In this document: one piece after another, positions 1 to 9,649 of the stretch
Layout of the letters: the number at the start of each line of letters is the position of its first letter
How positions within the stretch are numbered: position 1 is the first letter of the stretch
NCBI RefSeq assembly: GCF_003990045.1
Contig: NZ_RZGZ01000003.1
Coordinates: 434,001 to 498,000 of the forward strand
Direction: 5' to 3'
Length of the DNA: 64,000 nucleotides
Origin: Labedella endophytica
Lineage (GTDB): Bacteria; Actinomycetota; Actinomycetes; Actinomycetales; Microbacteriaceae
Position numbers and translations under genes: made by a program
Notes under the pieces: generated by a model
Told to the model about the DNA's origin: nothing
Databases searched by the model: none
The model's input: only the letters and a program-made list of their open reading frames with translations

Positions 1-150
1 CGGGTCGCGGATGCGGCGGACGAGGGGCAGCCAGATGGTGGGCTCGTCGTTCTCCGCCGCGATCCCCTCGTCGCTGCGGAGCGCGAAGATGACCGTCGAG
101 ACCGCGAGCGAGGCGGACCCGGGTCGGTCGTGCTCGCGCGTGGTCGTCAT
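1..150 (-). CDS. NUDIX hydrolase, N-terminal fragment (gene continues beyond the window)
   Basis: The first 50 codons of a minus-strand gene are visible. It starts at the ATG whose complement ends at 150, behind a good AAGGAG site at about 155-160. The fragment reads VSTVIFALRSDEG and then TIWLPLVRRIRDP. This resembles the start of actinobacterial NUDIX proteins usually found beside nadABC and sometimes acting as the NAD regulator NrtR. The Nudix box itself lies outside the window, so hydrolase versus regulator cannot be decided. The inverted repeat at 196-214 could be its own operator. Confidence 0.7.
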   Translation of the reverse strand, partial: MTTTREHDRPGSASLAVSTVIFALRSDEGIAAENDEPTIWLPLVRRIRDP

Positions 151-195
151 GGCGTCTCCTTCGGGTTGCTTCGACTCTAACAGGCGACGACAACA

Positions 196-214
196 TAAAG
201 TCGGAATGACTATA
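196..214. promoter_or_regulatory. Candidate operator: 7-bp imperfect inverted repeat upstream of the NUDIX gene
   Basis: The arms TAAAGTC (196-202) and GACTATA (208-214) match at six of seven positions around a 5-nt spacer. The site lies 46-64 bp upstream of the NUDIX start, in an AT-rich patch of otherwise GC-rich DNA. Position and symmetry suggest a repressor site, possibly for an NrtR-type regulator. The regulator assignment is inference. Confidence 0.4.
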
Positions 215-293
215 AGAACGTCTCGTTTCGGATCCGGCCGGTTCGTGCCCCGGCCGCTAGGCTGGGACCACAATCGAACATCGGGCCGCGTAC

Positions 294-510
294 GCGATGC
301 GGGAGAGCCGGGCTCGCCCGGCACCGAAGGAGCAAGCCTCCCCGCCAATCTCTCAGGTTCTGTACCGCATCGAACTGGCCACTCTGGAAAGTGGACGCTC
401 ACTCGACCTCGTGTCGGGAGCGTCCCGCCGACGGTGAAAGTCCCGCACTGGTGTCCTCGACGACGGCACGGTGCGGAGCGAAACTCTCAGGCCCATGACA
501 GAGGGGGAGT
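294..510 (+). ncRNA. Tandem glycine riboswitch (two aptamers) upstream of gcvT
   Basis: Two consecutive glycine-aptamer cores are visible. Aptamer 1 (about 294-375) has GGGAGAG at 301, CACCGAAGGAGCAA at 322-335 and AATCTCTCAGG near 348-358. Aptamer 2 (about 376-510) has ACTCTGGAAAGTGG at 381-394, a GACGGTGAAAG variant of the core near 430-440, and AAACTCTCAGG at 481-491. The two-aptamer layout joined by a short linker is the classic glycine-responsive ON switch in front of gcv genes. The expression platform should lie between 511 and 590, where GC-rich segments could sequester the gcvT AGGAG site. No clear intrinsic terminator is visible there, so translational control is plausible. Confidence 0.93.
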
Positions 511-590
511 TCCCGACCAGGCGCGCATCGCGCCCTCGTCGCGGGCCGAGGCGTCAGCCCGGGCTCCGGCGAGAACCTCCAGGAGAACTC

Positions 591-1772
591 GTGTCCGATC
601 CTTCCACTCCCGTCCCTCCGCCCGCCGCCCCGGTGGCCGTCGTCGAACCGCGTCTGAGCCCCCTGAACGACGTGCACGTGGGCCTCGGGGCGACGTTCAC
701 CGACTTCGCCGGGTGGGCCATGCCCGTGAAGTATTCGAGCGATCTCGCGGAGCATCACGCCGTCCGTTCGACGGCGGGAATCTTCGACATCTCGCACATG
801 GGCGAGATCTCGGTCCGCGGTGCCGAGGCGTCCGCGTTCCTCGACGCGACACTCGCCGGGCGGCTGTCCGTCCTCCAGCTCATGCAGGCGAAGTACACGC
901 TCCTCCTCAACGACGGCGGCGGCATCGTCGACGACCTCATCGTCTACCGCACGGGCGACGACGAGTTCCTCGTGGTGGCCAACGCGTCGAACCGGGACGC
1001 CGTTGCACGGGAGCTCGTCGGCGCCGCATCCGGCTTCGACGTCTCGGTCGACGACGTGAGCGACGGTATGGCCCTCATCGCCGTCCAGGGTCCCGCGGCG
1101 CAGGCCATCCTCGAACGCACGGACGGCCTCGCGATCGTCGCCGGTCAGGCCTCGCTCGCCGAGGTGCGCTACTACCGCGCGACCGCGGCGACGTTCGGGG
1201 ACGACGACGTGTTCATCGGGCGCACCGGCTACACGGGCGAGGACGGATTCGAGCTCTACGTCGCCGTGCACGACGCCGTCGCGCTCTGGTCGGCGATCAC
1301 CGTCGCGGGCGCCCCCCTCGGTCTCGTCCCTGCGGGACTCGCGTGCCGCGACACCCTCCGTCTCGAGGCCGGCATGCCGCTCTACGGCCACGAGCTCGAC
1401 GCGGACACCCTGCCCGTGCAGGCCGGCCTCGGTCGCGTCGTCGCGCTTGCGAAGGAGGGTGACTTCCGCGGTCGAGCCGCGATCGAGGCCGGCCCGGCCG
1501 ATGGCGCCCGTGTGCTCGTCGGTCTCGTCGCCGAGGGGCGTCGCGCCGGTCGTGCGGGTTACGCGGTGCTCGACGCGGACGGCACGGCCGTCGGCGAGAT
1601 CACGAGCGGGGCACTGTCGCCCACCCTCGGCCACCCCATCGCCCTCGCCTACGTCGCGCCCGAGTCGTCGGCCGTCGGCACCCCCCTCTCCCTCGACGTC
1701 CGCGGAACGCGCATCCCCGCGACCGTGACACCCCTCCCGTTCTACTCCCGGAAGAAAGAAGCGACCGCATGA
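591..1772 (+). CDS. gcvT: Glycine cleavage system aminomethyltransferase (T protein)
   Basis: This 393-residue protein takes the aminomethyl group from lipoyl-GcvH and, with tetrahydrofolate, releases ammonia and methylene-THF. The family N-terminus is clear ([24 protein letters not shown]), as are HMGE, the GYTGEDGFE folate-site region near residue 210, and the C-terminal GCV_T barrel ending in PFYSRKK. The GTG start at 591 is chosen because AGGAGAAC lies 5-10 nt upstream; the open frame continues upstream but runs through the riboswitch. The first gene of a tight operon, it overlaps gcvH by 4 bp (ATGA). Length is slightly above the usual 360-375 residues because of a proline/alanine-rich N-terminal tail. 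Expression should follow the glycine riboswitch. Confidence 0.96.
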   Translation: MSDPSTPVPPPAAPVAVVEPRLSPLNDVHVGLGATFTDFAGWAMPVKYSSDLAEHHAVRSTAGIFDISHMGEISVRGAEASAFLDATLAGRLSVLQLMQAKYTLLLNDGGGIVDDLIVYRTGDDEFLVVANASNRDAVARELVGAASGFDVSVDDVSDGMALIAVQGPAAQAILERTDGLAIVAGQASLAEVRYYRATAATFGDDDVFIGRTGYTGEDGFELYVAVHDAVALWSAITVAGAPLGLVPAGLACRDTLRLEAGMPLYGHELDADTLPVQAGLGRVVALAKEGDFRGRAAIEAGPADGARVLVGLVAEGRRAGRAGYAVLDADGTAVGEITSGALSPTLGHPIALAYVAPESSAVGTPLSLDVRGTRIPATVTPLPFYSRKKEATA

Positions 1773-2143
1773 CCGACCTCACCGCCCTCCACTACACCGC
1801 CGAGCACGAGTGGATCGCCGTCGACGGCGACGTCGCGACCGTCGGCATCACCGATTTCGCCGCGGACAAGCTCGGCGACGTCGTCTTCGTCGAGCTGCCC
1901 GAGGTGGGCGGCGAGGTCACCGGCGGCACCGTCGTCGGGGAGATCGAGTCCACGAAGTCGGTCGGTGAGCTCTACGCCCCCGTCGACGGCGAGGTCGTCG
2001 AGGCCAACCAGGCCGTCGTCGACGACCCGTCGCTCGTCAACAGCGACCCGTTCGGCGACGGCTGGCTCGTCAAGGTGCGCTTCACGGCGCTCCCCGACGG
2101 CCTCCTCGACCGCGACGACTACACCGCCCTGGTCGGCGAGTGA
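1769..2143 (+). CDS. gcvH: Glycine cleavage system H protein
   Basis: This is a 124-residue lipoyl carrier protein that shuttles the aminomethyl intermediate between GcvP, GcvT and the lipoamide dehydrogenase. The lipoyl attachment motif [11 protein letters not shown] places the modified lysine at residue 63. The family N-terminal sequence HYTAEHEWI and typical length are present. Its ATG overlaps the gcvT stop (ATGA) and its stop touches the gcvP start (TGATG), indicating translational coupling of the three subunits. No lipoate-ligase or L-protein gene is in the window, so those are supplied from elsewhere. Confidence 0.97.
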   Translation: MTDLTALHYTAEHEWIAVDGDVATVGITDFAADKLGDVVFVELPEVGGEVTGGTVVGEIESTKSVGELYAPVDGEVVEANQAVVDDPSLVNSDPFGDGWLVKVRFTALPDGLLDRDDYTALVGE

Positions 2144-4989
2144 TGGCGGAGCGCTTCTCCGATCGCCACGTCGGCACGACCGCGGACACGCAGCGGGCGA
2201 TGCTCACGGCCGTCGGCTACGACAGCGTCGACGCGCTCATGGACGCCGCGGTGCCTGGTGCGATCCAGGTGCTCGAGCTCGAGTCCTCGGTCATCCCGGC
2301 CGCAGCGGACGAGCGGGGCGCCCTCGCGGAGCTGCGCGCCCTCGCGGCGCGGAACTCCGTCAACCGCTCCCTGATCGGTCTCGGTTACTCCGGCACGGTC
2401 ACGCCGGCCGTCATCACGCGGAACGTGCTCGAGAACCCGTCCTGGTACACCGCGTACACGCCGTACCAGCCGGAGATCTCCCAGGGCCGCCTCGAGGCGC
2501 TCATCAACTTCCAGACGATGGTCACCGACCTCACGGGCCTCCAGACGGCGAACGCCTCGATGCTCGACGAGGGCACGGCCGTCGTCGAGGGCATGCTGCT
2601 CGCCCGCCGCGCCTCGAAAGCCAAGACGGACGTGTTCCTCATGGACTCGGATGCGCTCCCGCAGACGAAGGCGCTGCTCCTCGGTCGCGCGGAGCCGGTC
2701 GGCATCGAGGTCGTCGAGGTCGACTTCTCGTCCGCCGCGGACGACGAGCTCCCGGCCGCCTTCGGCGTCTTCGTGCAGTACCCGGGAGCGTCCGGGCGCG
2801 TGTGGGACCCGAGCGCGGTCGTCTCGGCGGTGCAGGCCGGCGGCGGTCTCGCGGTCGTCGCGGCCGATCTCCTCGCCCTCGCCCTCGTGCGGTCGCCGGG
2901 CGAGCTCGGAGCGGACATCGCGGTCGGAACGACCCAGCGTTTCGGCGTGCCGCTCGGCTTCGGCGGACCCCACGCGGGCTACCTCGCCGTGCGCGCGGGG
3001 CTCGAGCGGCAGATGCCGGGCCGACTCGTCGGCGTCAGTCAGGACGCGGCCGGCCACCCCGCCTACCGCCTCACGCTGCAGACGCGTGAGCAGCACATCC
3101 GGCGCGAGAAGGCCACGTCGAACATCTGCACGGCACAGGTCCTCCTCGCCGTCATGGCGTCGATGTTCGCGGTGTACCACGGCCCCGAGGGCATCCGCCG
3201 GATCGCGCAGGAGGTCCACGGCCGCGCCGCGCGACTGGCTGCTGCACTCGAGGACGTCGGCGTCGAGCTCGTCGCATCGGAGTTCTTCGACACCGTCCGG
3301 GCCGTCGTGCCCGGCCGGGCGGCGGAGATCGTCGCGACGGCCCACGAGCACGGTCTCCTCCTCTGGCAGGCCGACGCGGACACGGTGCACGTCGCCGTCG
3401 ACGAGACCACCGAGGAGAGCGATCTCGACCTCGTCTCGTCGCTCCTCGGGGCGGCTGCCACGCCCTCGGAAGCCGTGTCGCGGATCCCCGCAGCTCTCGA
3501 GCGCTCGAGCGAGTACCTCACGCACGACGTCTTTAACACGCACCGGTCGGAGACGGCCATGATGCGCTACCTCAAGCAGCTCGCGGACCGTGACTACGCG
3601 CTCGATCGCGGCATGATCCCGCTCGGCTCGTGCACGATGAAGCTCAACGCGGCCACCGAGATGGAGGCGATCACGTGGCCGGAGTTCTCGTCCCTCCACC
3701 CCTTCGCCCCGGAGTCCGACGTCGAGGGATCACTCGAACTCGTCGACCAGCTCGAGCGCTGGCTCGCCGAGGTCACCGGTTACGACTCGGTCTCCCTGCA
3801 GCCGAACGCGGGCAGTCAGGGCGAGCTCGCCGGGCTGCTCGCCATCCGCGGGTACCACCGGTCGCGGGGGGAGGAGGGCCGCACGGTCTGCCTCATCCCG
3901 CAGAGCGCGCACGGCACGAACGCCGCGTCGGCGGTGCTCGCCGGCATGAAGGTCGTCGTCGTCGCGTGCGACGAGCACGGCAACGTCGACCTCGACGACC
4001 TGCACGCGAAGATCGCTCAGCACGCCGAGTCGCTCGCGGCACTCATGATCACGTATCCGTCGACGCATGGCGTCTATGAGCACGAGGTCCGCGCGATCAC
4101 GGACGCGGTGCACGACGCCGGCGGTCAGGTGTACGTCGACGGAGCCAACCTCAACGCCCTGCTCGGTTACGCGCGCTTCGGGGACTTCGGCGGAGACGTC
4201 TCGCACCTCAACCTGCACAAGACGTTCTGCATCCCGCACGGCGGTGGCGGACCCGGCGTCGGTCCCGTGGCCGCCAAGGCGCATCTCGCGCCGTTCCTGC
4301 CCGGGCACCCGCTCGCGCAGCGCGCGGAGCACGACGGCGTCGTGCACGACGGCATCCCGGTCTCCGCTGCTCCCTACGGCAGCGCGAGCATCCTGCCCAT
4401 CTCGTGGGCCTACGTGCGCATGATGGGAGCCGAGGGCCTCAAGGAAGCCACCGGCGCCGCGGTGCTGTCCGCGAACTACGTCGCCGCGCGCCTGCGTGAT
4501 CACTTCCCGGTGCTCTACACGGGTGACGCGGGGCTCGTCGCACACGAGTGCATCCTCGACCTCCGCCCCCTGCGTGAGGCGACGGGGGTGACCGTCGACG
4601 ACGTCGCGAAGCGCCTCATCGACTACGGCTTCCACGCTCCGACGATGTCGTTCCCCGTCGCGGGCACCCTGATGGTGGAGCCGACGGAGAGCGAGGACCT
4701 CCCGGAGATCGACCGCTTCATCGACGCCATGATCGCGATCAAGGCCGAGGCCGACGCGATCGGTGCGGGGGAGTGGTCTGCCGAGGACAACCCCCTCGTG
4801 AACGCGCCGCACACGGCCGAGAGCGTCGTGGACGACGCGTGGGACCACGCGTACTCCCGCGAGACCGCGGTCTACCCGGTGAGGAGCCTCGTGCGCTCGA
4901 AGTACTGGCCGCCCGTGCGCCGGATCGATCAGGCGTTCGGGGACCGCAACCTCGTGTGCTCGTGCCCGCCGCCGGAGGCGTTCGCGTAG
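2143..4989 (+). CDS. gcvP: Glycine dehydrogenase (decarboxylating), P protein
   Basis: This is a full-length, single-chain P protein of 948 residues, a PLP enzyme that decarboxylates glycine and loads the aminomethyl group onto GcvH. The N-terminal half starts [17 protein letters not shown]. The C-terminal half carries the PLP lysine (about residue 693) in [18 protein letters not shown]. The C-terminus [10 protein letters not shown] is typical of actinobacterial GcvP. Starts at GTG 2140 or ATG 2143 are both possible; the ATG forms a TGATG junction with gcvH and is preferred. It is the last gene of the riboswitch operon and is followed by a perfect hairpin at 5000-5030. Confidence 0.97.
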   Translation: MAERFSDRHVGTTADTQRAMLTAVGYDSVDALMDAAVPGAIQVLELESSVIPAAADERGALAELRALAARNSVNRSLIGLGYSGTVTPAVITRNVLENPSWYTAYTPYQPEISQGRLEALINFQTMVTDLTGLQTANASMLDEGTAVVEGMLLARRASKAKTDVFLMDSDALPQTKALLLGRAEPVGIEVVEVDFSSAADDELPAAFGVFVQYPGASGRVWDPSAVVSAVQAGGGLAVVAADLLALALVRSPGELGADIAVGTTQRFGVPLGFGGPHAGYLAVRAGLERQMPGRLVGVSQDAAGHPAYRLTLQTREQHIRREKATSNICTAQVLLAVMASMFAVYHGPEGIRRIAQEVHGRAARLAAALEDVGVELVASEFFDTVRAVVPGRAAEIVATAHEHGLLLWQADADTVHVAVDETTEESDLDLVSSLLGAAATPSEAVSRIPAALERSSEYLTHDVFNTHRSETAMMRYLKQLADRDYALDRGMIPLGSCTMKLNAATEMEAITWPEFSSLHPFAPESDVEGSLELVDQLERWLAEVTGYDSVSLQPNAGSQGELAGLLAIRGYHRSRGEEGRTVCLIPQSAHGTNAASAVLAGMKVVVVACDEHGNVDLDDLHAKIAQHAESLAALMITYPSTHGVYEHEVRAITDAVHDAGGQVYVDGANLNALLGYARFGDFGGDVSHLNLHKTFCIPHGGGGPGVGPVAAKAHLAPFLPGHPLAQRAEHDGVVHDGIPVSAAPYGSASILPISWAYVRMMGAEGLKEATGAAVLSANYVAARLRDHFPVLYTGDAGLVAHECILDLRPLREATGVTVDDVAKRLIDYGFHAPTMSFPVAGTLMVEPTESEDLPEIDRFIDAMIAIKAEADAIGAGEWSAEDNPLVNAPHTAESVVDDAWDHAYSRETAVYPVRSLVRSKYWPPVRRIDQAFGDRNLVCSCPPPEAFA

Positions 4990-4999
4990 GACGAAGACC

Positions 5000-5030
5000 G
5001 TGAAGGCGGGGCCGATGGCCCCGCCTTCAC
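5000..5030. terminator. Bidirectional terminator between gcvP and the CPBP gene
   Basis: A perfect 14-bp stem GTGAAGGCGGGGCC (5000-5013) pairs with 5017-5030 around a GAT loop. It sits 11 bp after the gcvP stop and 14 bp before the stop of the convergent gene. There is no long T tract, as is usual in high-GC actinobacteria. Confidence 0.8.
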
Positions 5031-5043
5031 GCGTCGAGTGCTC

Positions 5044-5799
5044 TCAGCCCGAGGCGAAGATCGCCGGCCAGAGTGACACGGCGAGCGGGTACCCGACGAA
5101 CGAGGCGATGTCGAGCAGGGCGTGCGCGATCACGAGGGGCATGACGCGCCCCCAGCGCAGGTAGCACCAGCCGAAGACGAGGCCCATCACGACGTTGCCG
5201 ACGAACGGTCCGTAGCCCTGGTAGAGGTGGTAACTGCCCCGCAGGAGCGCCGCCGCGCCGATGATCCACCACGGCGACCAGTGCAGTTCCTTCAATCGGG
5301 TGAACAGATAGCCCACGACGATGACCTCCTCGACGAGAGCGGCGCGGAGGGCGGAGAAGATCAGGATCGGAACCGTCCACCAGTAGGTGTCGAGCGGCGA
5401 GGCCTGGACCTCGACGGTGATCCCGATGAGGCGGCCGATCGCGTAGAAGGCGATCCCCGGGAGACCGATCGCGAGGAACAGTCCGGCGCCGCGGGTGAGG
5501 TCGAAGCGCGGCTTCCGCAGATCGAGTCCGAGCCGGGAGAACGCGCTGCGTCCGGGCGCCCACAGGAGATAGAGGACGAGGGCGACTCCGAAGAGCTCGA
5601 AGAAGAGCGAGAGGAACTGGTTCGTGAAGTCGAGCCATTCTCGCTCGCTCCGCGACGGATTCACGGAGGCGGTCTGGTCGGCGAGGGCCGTGCCGGCCGT
5701 GGCCCGCGCGATGATCGTGATGACCGAATACACGGCGGACGCCCCGAGGGACAGGCCGAGGACGATGACGATCTCCCACCGGATGCGCGCGCGACTCAT
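5044..5799 (-). CDS. CPBP family intramembrane metalloprotease
   Basis: A 251-residue integral membrane protein with about seven hydrophobic segments. The CPBP (Abi/CAAX-type) signature is present in order: paired glutamates in LVEEV (157-158), RGSYH with Arg187 and His191, and IAHALLD (His226, Asp230). Family members are predicted intramembrane metalloproteases; the substrate is unknown. The start at 5799 is chosen because the membrane-protein sequence begins there (MSRARIRWEI) and a GAGAAT hexamer lies 6 nt upstream, suggesting a leaderless transcript. The frame is open a further 45 codons upstream, but that stretch is basic, cysteine-bearing and unlike the family. It stands alone and converges on gcvP. 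Confidence 0.85.
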   Translation of the reverse strand: MSRARIRWEIVIVLGLSLGASAVYSVITIIARATAGTALADQTASVNPSRSEREWLDFTNQFLSLFFELFGVALVLYLLWAPGRSAFSRLGLDLRKPRFDLTRGAGLFLAIGLPGIAFYAIGRLIGITVEVQASPLDTYWWTVPILIFSALRAALVEEVIVVGYLFTRLKELHWSPWWIIGAAALLRGSYHLYQGYGPFVGNVVMGLVFGWCYLRWGRVMPLVIAHALLDIASFVGYPLAVSLWPAIFASG

Positions 5800-6104
5800 G
5801 CCGTCATTCTCGCGTACGTAAGCGCATACGTCTGTGACCCGTTCAGCGGGTGATCGGCGGGCTTTCAGGCGGGCGAAAGTGCACACTTCGCAGCGGCACG
5901 CCCGATTCGTGCGCGAATCTGCGATGTCGCGCACCGATCAACCCGGATGCTGCAACGATCGTGAAACCTCATTACCGCTTTGTAACGTTATCGCCCCTCG
6001 GTTTGGCCCACGGGGGAGGCGGTGCCTAGGGTCATTGATATCTGAATCGGCACCGGGGGCATTCGTGCGCCCGGGAGTCCGTATCACCTTGCACAGGAGG
6101 AACA
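5800..6104. other. Intergenic region between divergent CPBP and peptide-transport genes
   Basis: There is no gene in these 305 bp. It holds an ACGTA-N6-TACGT inverted repeat (5816-5831) just upstream of the CPBP gene and a TAACGTTA palindrome (5983-5990) about 115 bp before the transporter start, both possible regulator sites. The 3' end carries AGGAGG (6095-6100), the ribosome binding site of the lipoprotein gene. The stretch 5930-5995 is AT-richer than its surroundings, which fits a promoter, but no convincing -35/-10 pair stands out. Confidence 0.5.
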
Positions 6105-7910
6105 TTGACGAACACGAATCGGTGGGCGAGGCGTTCAGCCGCCGCCGTAGCCGCAGCGGGTGTAACAGCACTTGTGCTCGCCGGCTGCACGACCGGCGGG
6201 ACCGAAGGAGGCGACGATGCCGCTGAGGGTGGCACCATCACCGTCGCCGTGACGAACGAGGTGACCTCGCTCAACGGTTCGACGCCCCAGGGAAACCTCG
6301 ACACGAACGGCATGGTGGGCTACCTCACCGGAACGACCGGATCCTCCGGTGGCGCGAGCCTCGGTGGCTTCTACACGCTGGACGAGGAATTCAACATCGT
6401 CCACAACGACAACATCGGCACGTACGAGAAGACCGCGGACGACCCGCTCACGGTCGAGTACAAGCTCAACGACGGACTGAAGTGGTCCGACGGCGAAGAC
6501 ATCACCGCTGATGACCTGCTCGTCGGTTGGGCGATCGGGTCCGGCTACTACAACGACGCGACGCTCGACGAGGCGACCGGTGAGCCCACGAGCGGAACGC
6601 AGTACTTCCAGCTCGCCGGCAGCACCGATGGACTCGACACGACGGCCATGCCCGAGATCAGCGAGGACGGCCTCGGCCTGACGCTCGTCTACGGTGAGCC
6701 CTTCGTGGACTGGGAGCTCGGCAACCTGCTCGACAAGCCGGCCCACGTTCTCGCCGAGCAGGCCGGAGTGACCGAAGAGGAGTTCATCCAGGTCCTCATG
6801 GACACCCCGAAGGGTGACCCGGCCAACCCGGTCGAGCCCAACGAGACCCTCAAGGCCGCGGCCGACTTCTGGAACACCGGTTACGACTTCACCTCGATGC
6901 CGACCGACGAGTCGCTTCTCGTCGCGAGCGGACCGTTCATCATGAGCGACTACACGCCGAACCAGTCGATGACCTTCTCGAAGAACCCGGAGTACACGGG
7001 TGAGGACGTCCCCGCCTACGACGAGCTCGTACTCCGCTTCGTGCCGGACGCGAACGCCCAGGTGACGGCGCTCCAGAACGGTGAGGTCAACGCGATCTAC
7101 CCGCAGGCCTCCGCCGACACGCTGACCGCTCTCGAGAACGCGAACCAGACGGTCATCGAGGGCGACCAGCTCTCGTACGACCACCTCGACCTGAACTTCG
7201 GTTCCGAGGTCTTCGCCGACGCGAACGTCCGTGAGGCGTTCCTCAAGACGATCCCGCGCCAGCAGATCCTCGAGTCGATCATCACCCCGATCAACCCGAG
7301 CGCCGAGGTCCTGAACTCCCAGATCTTCGTCCCGGCCAACACCGAGTACACCGACGCCGTTGCGGCATCCGGTTACGACGCGTACGCCGAGCCGGACATC
7401 GAGGGCGCCAAGGAGCTCCTCGCCGGTGCGACCCCGACGATCCGCATCCTCTACAACACGGACAACCCCAACCGTGTCGACTCGTTCCAGGCCATCCAGG
7501 CCTCGGCGACCGAGGCCGGATTCATCATCGAGGACGCCGGATCGCCCGACTGGAGCTCGCTCCTGCCGGGTGGAGAATACGACGCCTCGATCTTCGGTTG
7601 GATCTCCCCGGGAGCCGGCAACTCGGCCCTCGCGCAGATCTTCAAGACCGCCGGTGGTGGAAACTACAACAAGTACTCGAACGCGGAGGTCGACGAGATG
7701 GTCGACGCCGCACAGACGGAGCTCGACCCCGAGGCCCTCGGTCAGCTGAAGGTCCAGATCGACGCGGCCACCGCCGCCGACTTCTACGGCCTGCCGCTGT
7801 TCCAGTCGCCCGGACTGTTCGCTACGAACGGCACCGTCGATGGCATCGAGTTCTTCGGCAACCAGACCGGAATCGTCTGGAACGCTCAGGACTGGACGAT
7901 CGCCGAGTAA
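6105..7910 (+). CDS. ABC transporter family 5 (peptide) substrate-binding lipoprotein
   Basis: This 601-residue extracytoplasmic solute receptor captures peptides and delivers them to the permeases downstream. The signal peptide ends in the lipobox LVLAGC with Cys28 as lipidation site. The mature part has the SBP_bac_5 pattern (GLKWSDGEDITADDLLVGWAI near residue 126, ASGPFIMSDYTPNQSMTFSKNPEY, and VREAFLKTIPRQQI). The start is a TTG at 6105 behind a strong AGGAGG only 4 nt away; no better in-frame start precedes the signal peptide. A stable hairpin follows, presumably keeping receptor message more abundant than permease message. Ligand specificity (oligo- or dipeptide) cannot be read from the sequence. 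Confidence 0.95.
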   Translation: MTNTNRWARRSAAAVAAAGVTALVLAGCTTGGTEGGDDAAEGGTITVAVTNEVTSLNGSTPQGNLDTNGMVGYLTGTTGSSGGASLGGFYTLDEEFNIVHNDNIGTYEKTADDPLTVEYKLNDGLKWSDGEDITADDLLVGWAIGSGYYNDATLDEATGEPTSGTQYFQLAGSTDGLDTTAMPEISEDGLGLTLVYGEPFVDWELGNLLDKPAHVLAEQAGVTEEEFIQVLMDTPKGDPANPVEPNETLKAAADFWNTGYDFTSMPTDESLLVASGPFIMSDYTPNQSMTFSKNPEYTGEDVPAYDELVLRFVPDANAQVTALQNGEVNAIYPQASADTLTALENANQTVIEGDQLSYDHLDLNFGSEVFADANVREAFLKTIPRQQILESIITPINPSAEVLNSQIFVPANTEYTDAVAASGYDAYAEPDIEGAKELLAGATPTIRILYNTDNPNRVDSFQAIQASATEAGFIIEDAGSPDWSSLLPGGEYDASIFGWISPGAGNSALAQIFKTAGGGNYNKYSNAEVDEMVDAAQTELDPEALGQLKVQIDAATAADFYGLPLFQSPGLFATNGTVDGIEFFGNQTGIVWNAQDWTIAE

Positions 7911-7942
7911 GTTAGTACCGATTCACACCCCCGTGGGGTGAG

Positions 7943-7976
7943 CGAGGCGCCGGGTCCTCAGGGATCCGGCGCCTCG
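7943..7976 (+). terminator. Intra-operon hairpin after the binding-protein gene
   Basis: A 15-bp stem with one G-T pair, CGAGGCGCCGGGTCC (7943-7957), pairs with 7962-7976 around a TCAG loop. It sits 33 bp after the receptor gene and 77 bp before the first permease. It probably works as a partial terminator or mRNA stabiliser, giving more receptor than permease. Confidence 0.7.
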
Positions 7977-8052
7977 TGTGTCCGGCACACCGGACGCCAC
8001 CCCTTCCCACTCGACACGCACTCCCACTCGGAGTCACAGAGGTCTCAGGTCC

Positions 8053-9594
8053 ATGGCGTCATTCATTCTGAGGCGGATCGCCGTCTCCGTCCTCATCCTG
8101 CTCGCGGCATCGTTCATCATGTACGTGCTCGCCGCCAACTCCGGGGATCCGCTCAGGGATCTGCGCGGTGGAAACCCCGCGACCGAGGCCCAACTCATCG
8201 CGGCCCGCACGGCCGCTCTCGATCTCGACGTCCCCGCACCGTTGCGGTGGTTCCTCTGGCTCGGTGGCGCTGCACAGTGCCTCATCCCGTTCGCCAACTC
8301 GTGCGACCTCGGCCTGACGCTCAACAACGCGGAAGTCGCGACCATCCTGCCGTCGGCGATGCTGTCGACGCTGCAGCTCGTCACCGTCGCAACGCTCTCG
8401 GCGATCCTGCTCGGCGTGGTCGTCGGAATCGTCACCGCACTCCGTCAGTACAGCGGTTTCGACCTCACGATCACATTCGTGAGCTTCTTCCTCTTCTCCC
8501 TGCCGTCCTTCCTCGTCGCCGTCCTCCTCAAAGAATTCATCGCGATCGGGTTCAACAACTTCCTCCAGCAGGGTGGTGCCATACCCGCGGTCACGGTGAT
8601 CGTGATCGCGATCGTCGCCGGTCTCATCTGGCAAGTGCTCATCGGCGGACCACTCAGGAGACGACTCACCGTCTTCGCGATCTCGGCCGTGGCCACCGGT
8701 GTCGTCCTCGGCTACATGGCGGTCTCGGAGTGGTTCCAGAACCCCGGCCTCGGGCCGGTCGGCATCCTCGTCGGTGTCGCCGTCGTCGCCATCGTCACGA
8801 CCCTCCTCGTGTCGGGACTCGGAAATCGTCGCGCGCTCACGACGGCCGGCATCTCCGCCGCCCTCGCGTTCGTCGCCTACTTCGCCCTGCAGGGCCTGTT
8901 CGACATCTCGTCCGTGTGGACGCTCCTCTTCGTGTTCCTCGCGACGGTCGTCGTCGGTCTCGCCATCGGATGGCTGCTCGGAGGTCCCGACCGCGGCCAG
9001 TCCATGCGAGCCGGCGCCATCACGATCGGCGTCTCGATGGTGCTCGTCTTCCTCGACCGCTTCATGCAGTCGTGGCCCGACTACGTCAACAGCTCGCGCA
9101 TCAACGGACGCCCGATCGCCACCATCGGGTCTCAGACCCCTGGGTTCAACGGTGACGTGTGGCTCACGGGAATCGACTCCTTCACCCACCTCCTCCTGCC
9201 GACGATCGCGCTCCTGCTCATCTCGTTCGCGCAGTACACGCGGTATGCCCGTGCGGGGCTGCTCGAGGTCCTCAACCAGGACTACATCCGAACGGCTCGC
9301 GCCAAGGGTCTGCCGGAGCGCACGGTCGTCATGCGTCACGCGTTCCGGAACATGCTCATCCCGATCGCGACCATCGTCGCGACCGACGTGGGAGCGTTGC
9401 TCGGCGGCGCGGTCATCACCGAGCGCGTCTTCGCGATCAGCGGTATGGGCAACCTCTTCGCGACGTCGCTCGGACGCACAGACCTGAATCCCGTGATGGG
9501 CTACTTCCTGGTGATCGCGATCGTCGCCATCACCTTCAACTTCCTCGCGGACCTCGCGTACGCCGCTCTCGACCCGAGAGTCCGGGTGCGCTGA
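8053..9594 (+). CDS. Peptide ABC transporter permease, OppB/DppB type, with large internal insertion
   Basis: This is a 513-residue inner-membrane permease. The canonical DppB pieces are present: N-terminal segment FILRRIAVSVLILLAASFIMYVL, the conserved LQLVTVATLSAILLGVVVGI region, and the cytoplasmic EAA loop DYIRTARAKGLPERTVVMRHAF near residues 409-430, followed by the last membrane helices. Usual members are about 310-340 residues. Here roughly 200 extra residues, with about five to six additional hydrophobic segments, lie between residues 165 and 380. The start is at ATG 8053; a longer frame upstream has no membrane or family character. It is followed 55 bp later by the second permease. 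Confidence 0.93.
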   Translation: MASFILRRIAVSVLILLAASFIMYVLAANSGDPLRDLRGGNPATEAQLIAARTAALDLDVPAPLRWFLWLGGAAQCLIPFANSCDLGLTLNNAEVATILPSAMLSTLQLVTVATLSAILLGVVVGIVTALRQYSGFDLTITFVSFFLFSLPSFLVAVLLKEFIAIGFNNFLQQGGAIPAVTVIVIAIVAGLIWQVLIGGPLRRRLTVFAISAVATGVVLGYMAVSEWFQNPGLGPVGILVGVAVVAIVTTLLVSGLGNRRALTTAGISAALAFVAYFALQGLFDISSVWTLLFVFLATVVVGLAIGWLLGGPDRGQSMRAGAITIGVSMVLVFLDRFMQSWPDYVNSSRINGRPIATIGSQTPGFNGDVWLTGIDSFTHLLLPTIALLLISFAQYTRYARAGLLEVLNQDYIRTARAKGLPERTVVMRHAFRNMLIPIATIVATDVGALLGGAVITERVFAISGMGNLFATSLGRTDLNPVMGYFLVIAIVAITFNFLADLAYAALDPRVRVR

Positions 9595-9649
9595 TGCGCG
9601 CCCGAGTGATCGTCCGTCCCGCTTTGCTCCCCACTCACGAGGTGAACCG

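Noticed and set aside
471-590. Longer gcvT start at 471
   Set aside because: This extension translates riboswitch aptamer sequence, has no ribosome site and no family similarity; GTG 591 has AGGAG.
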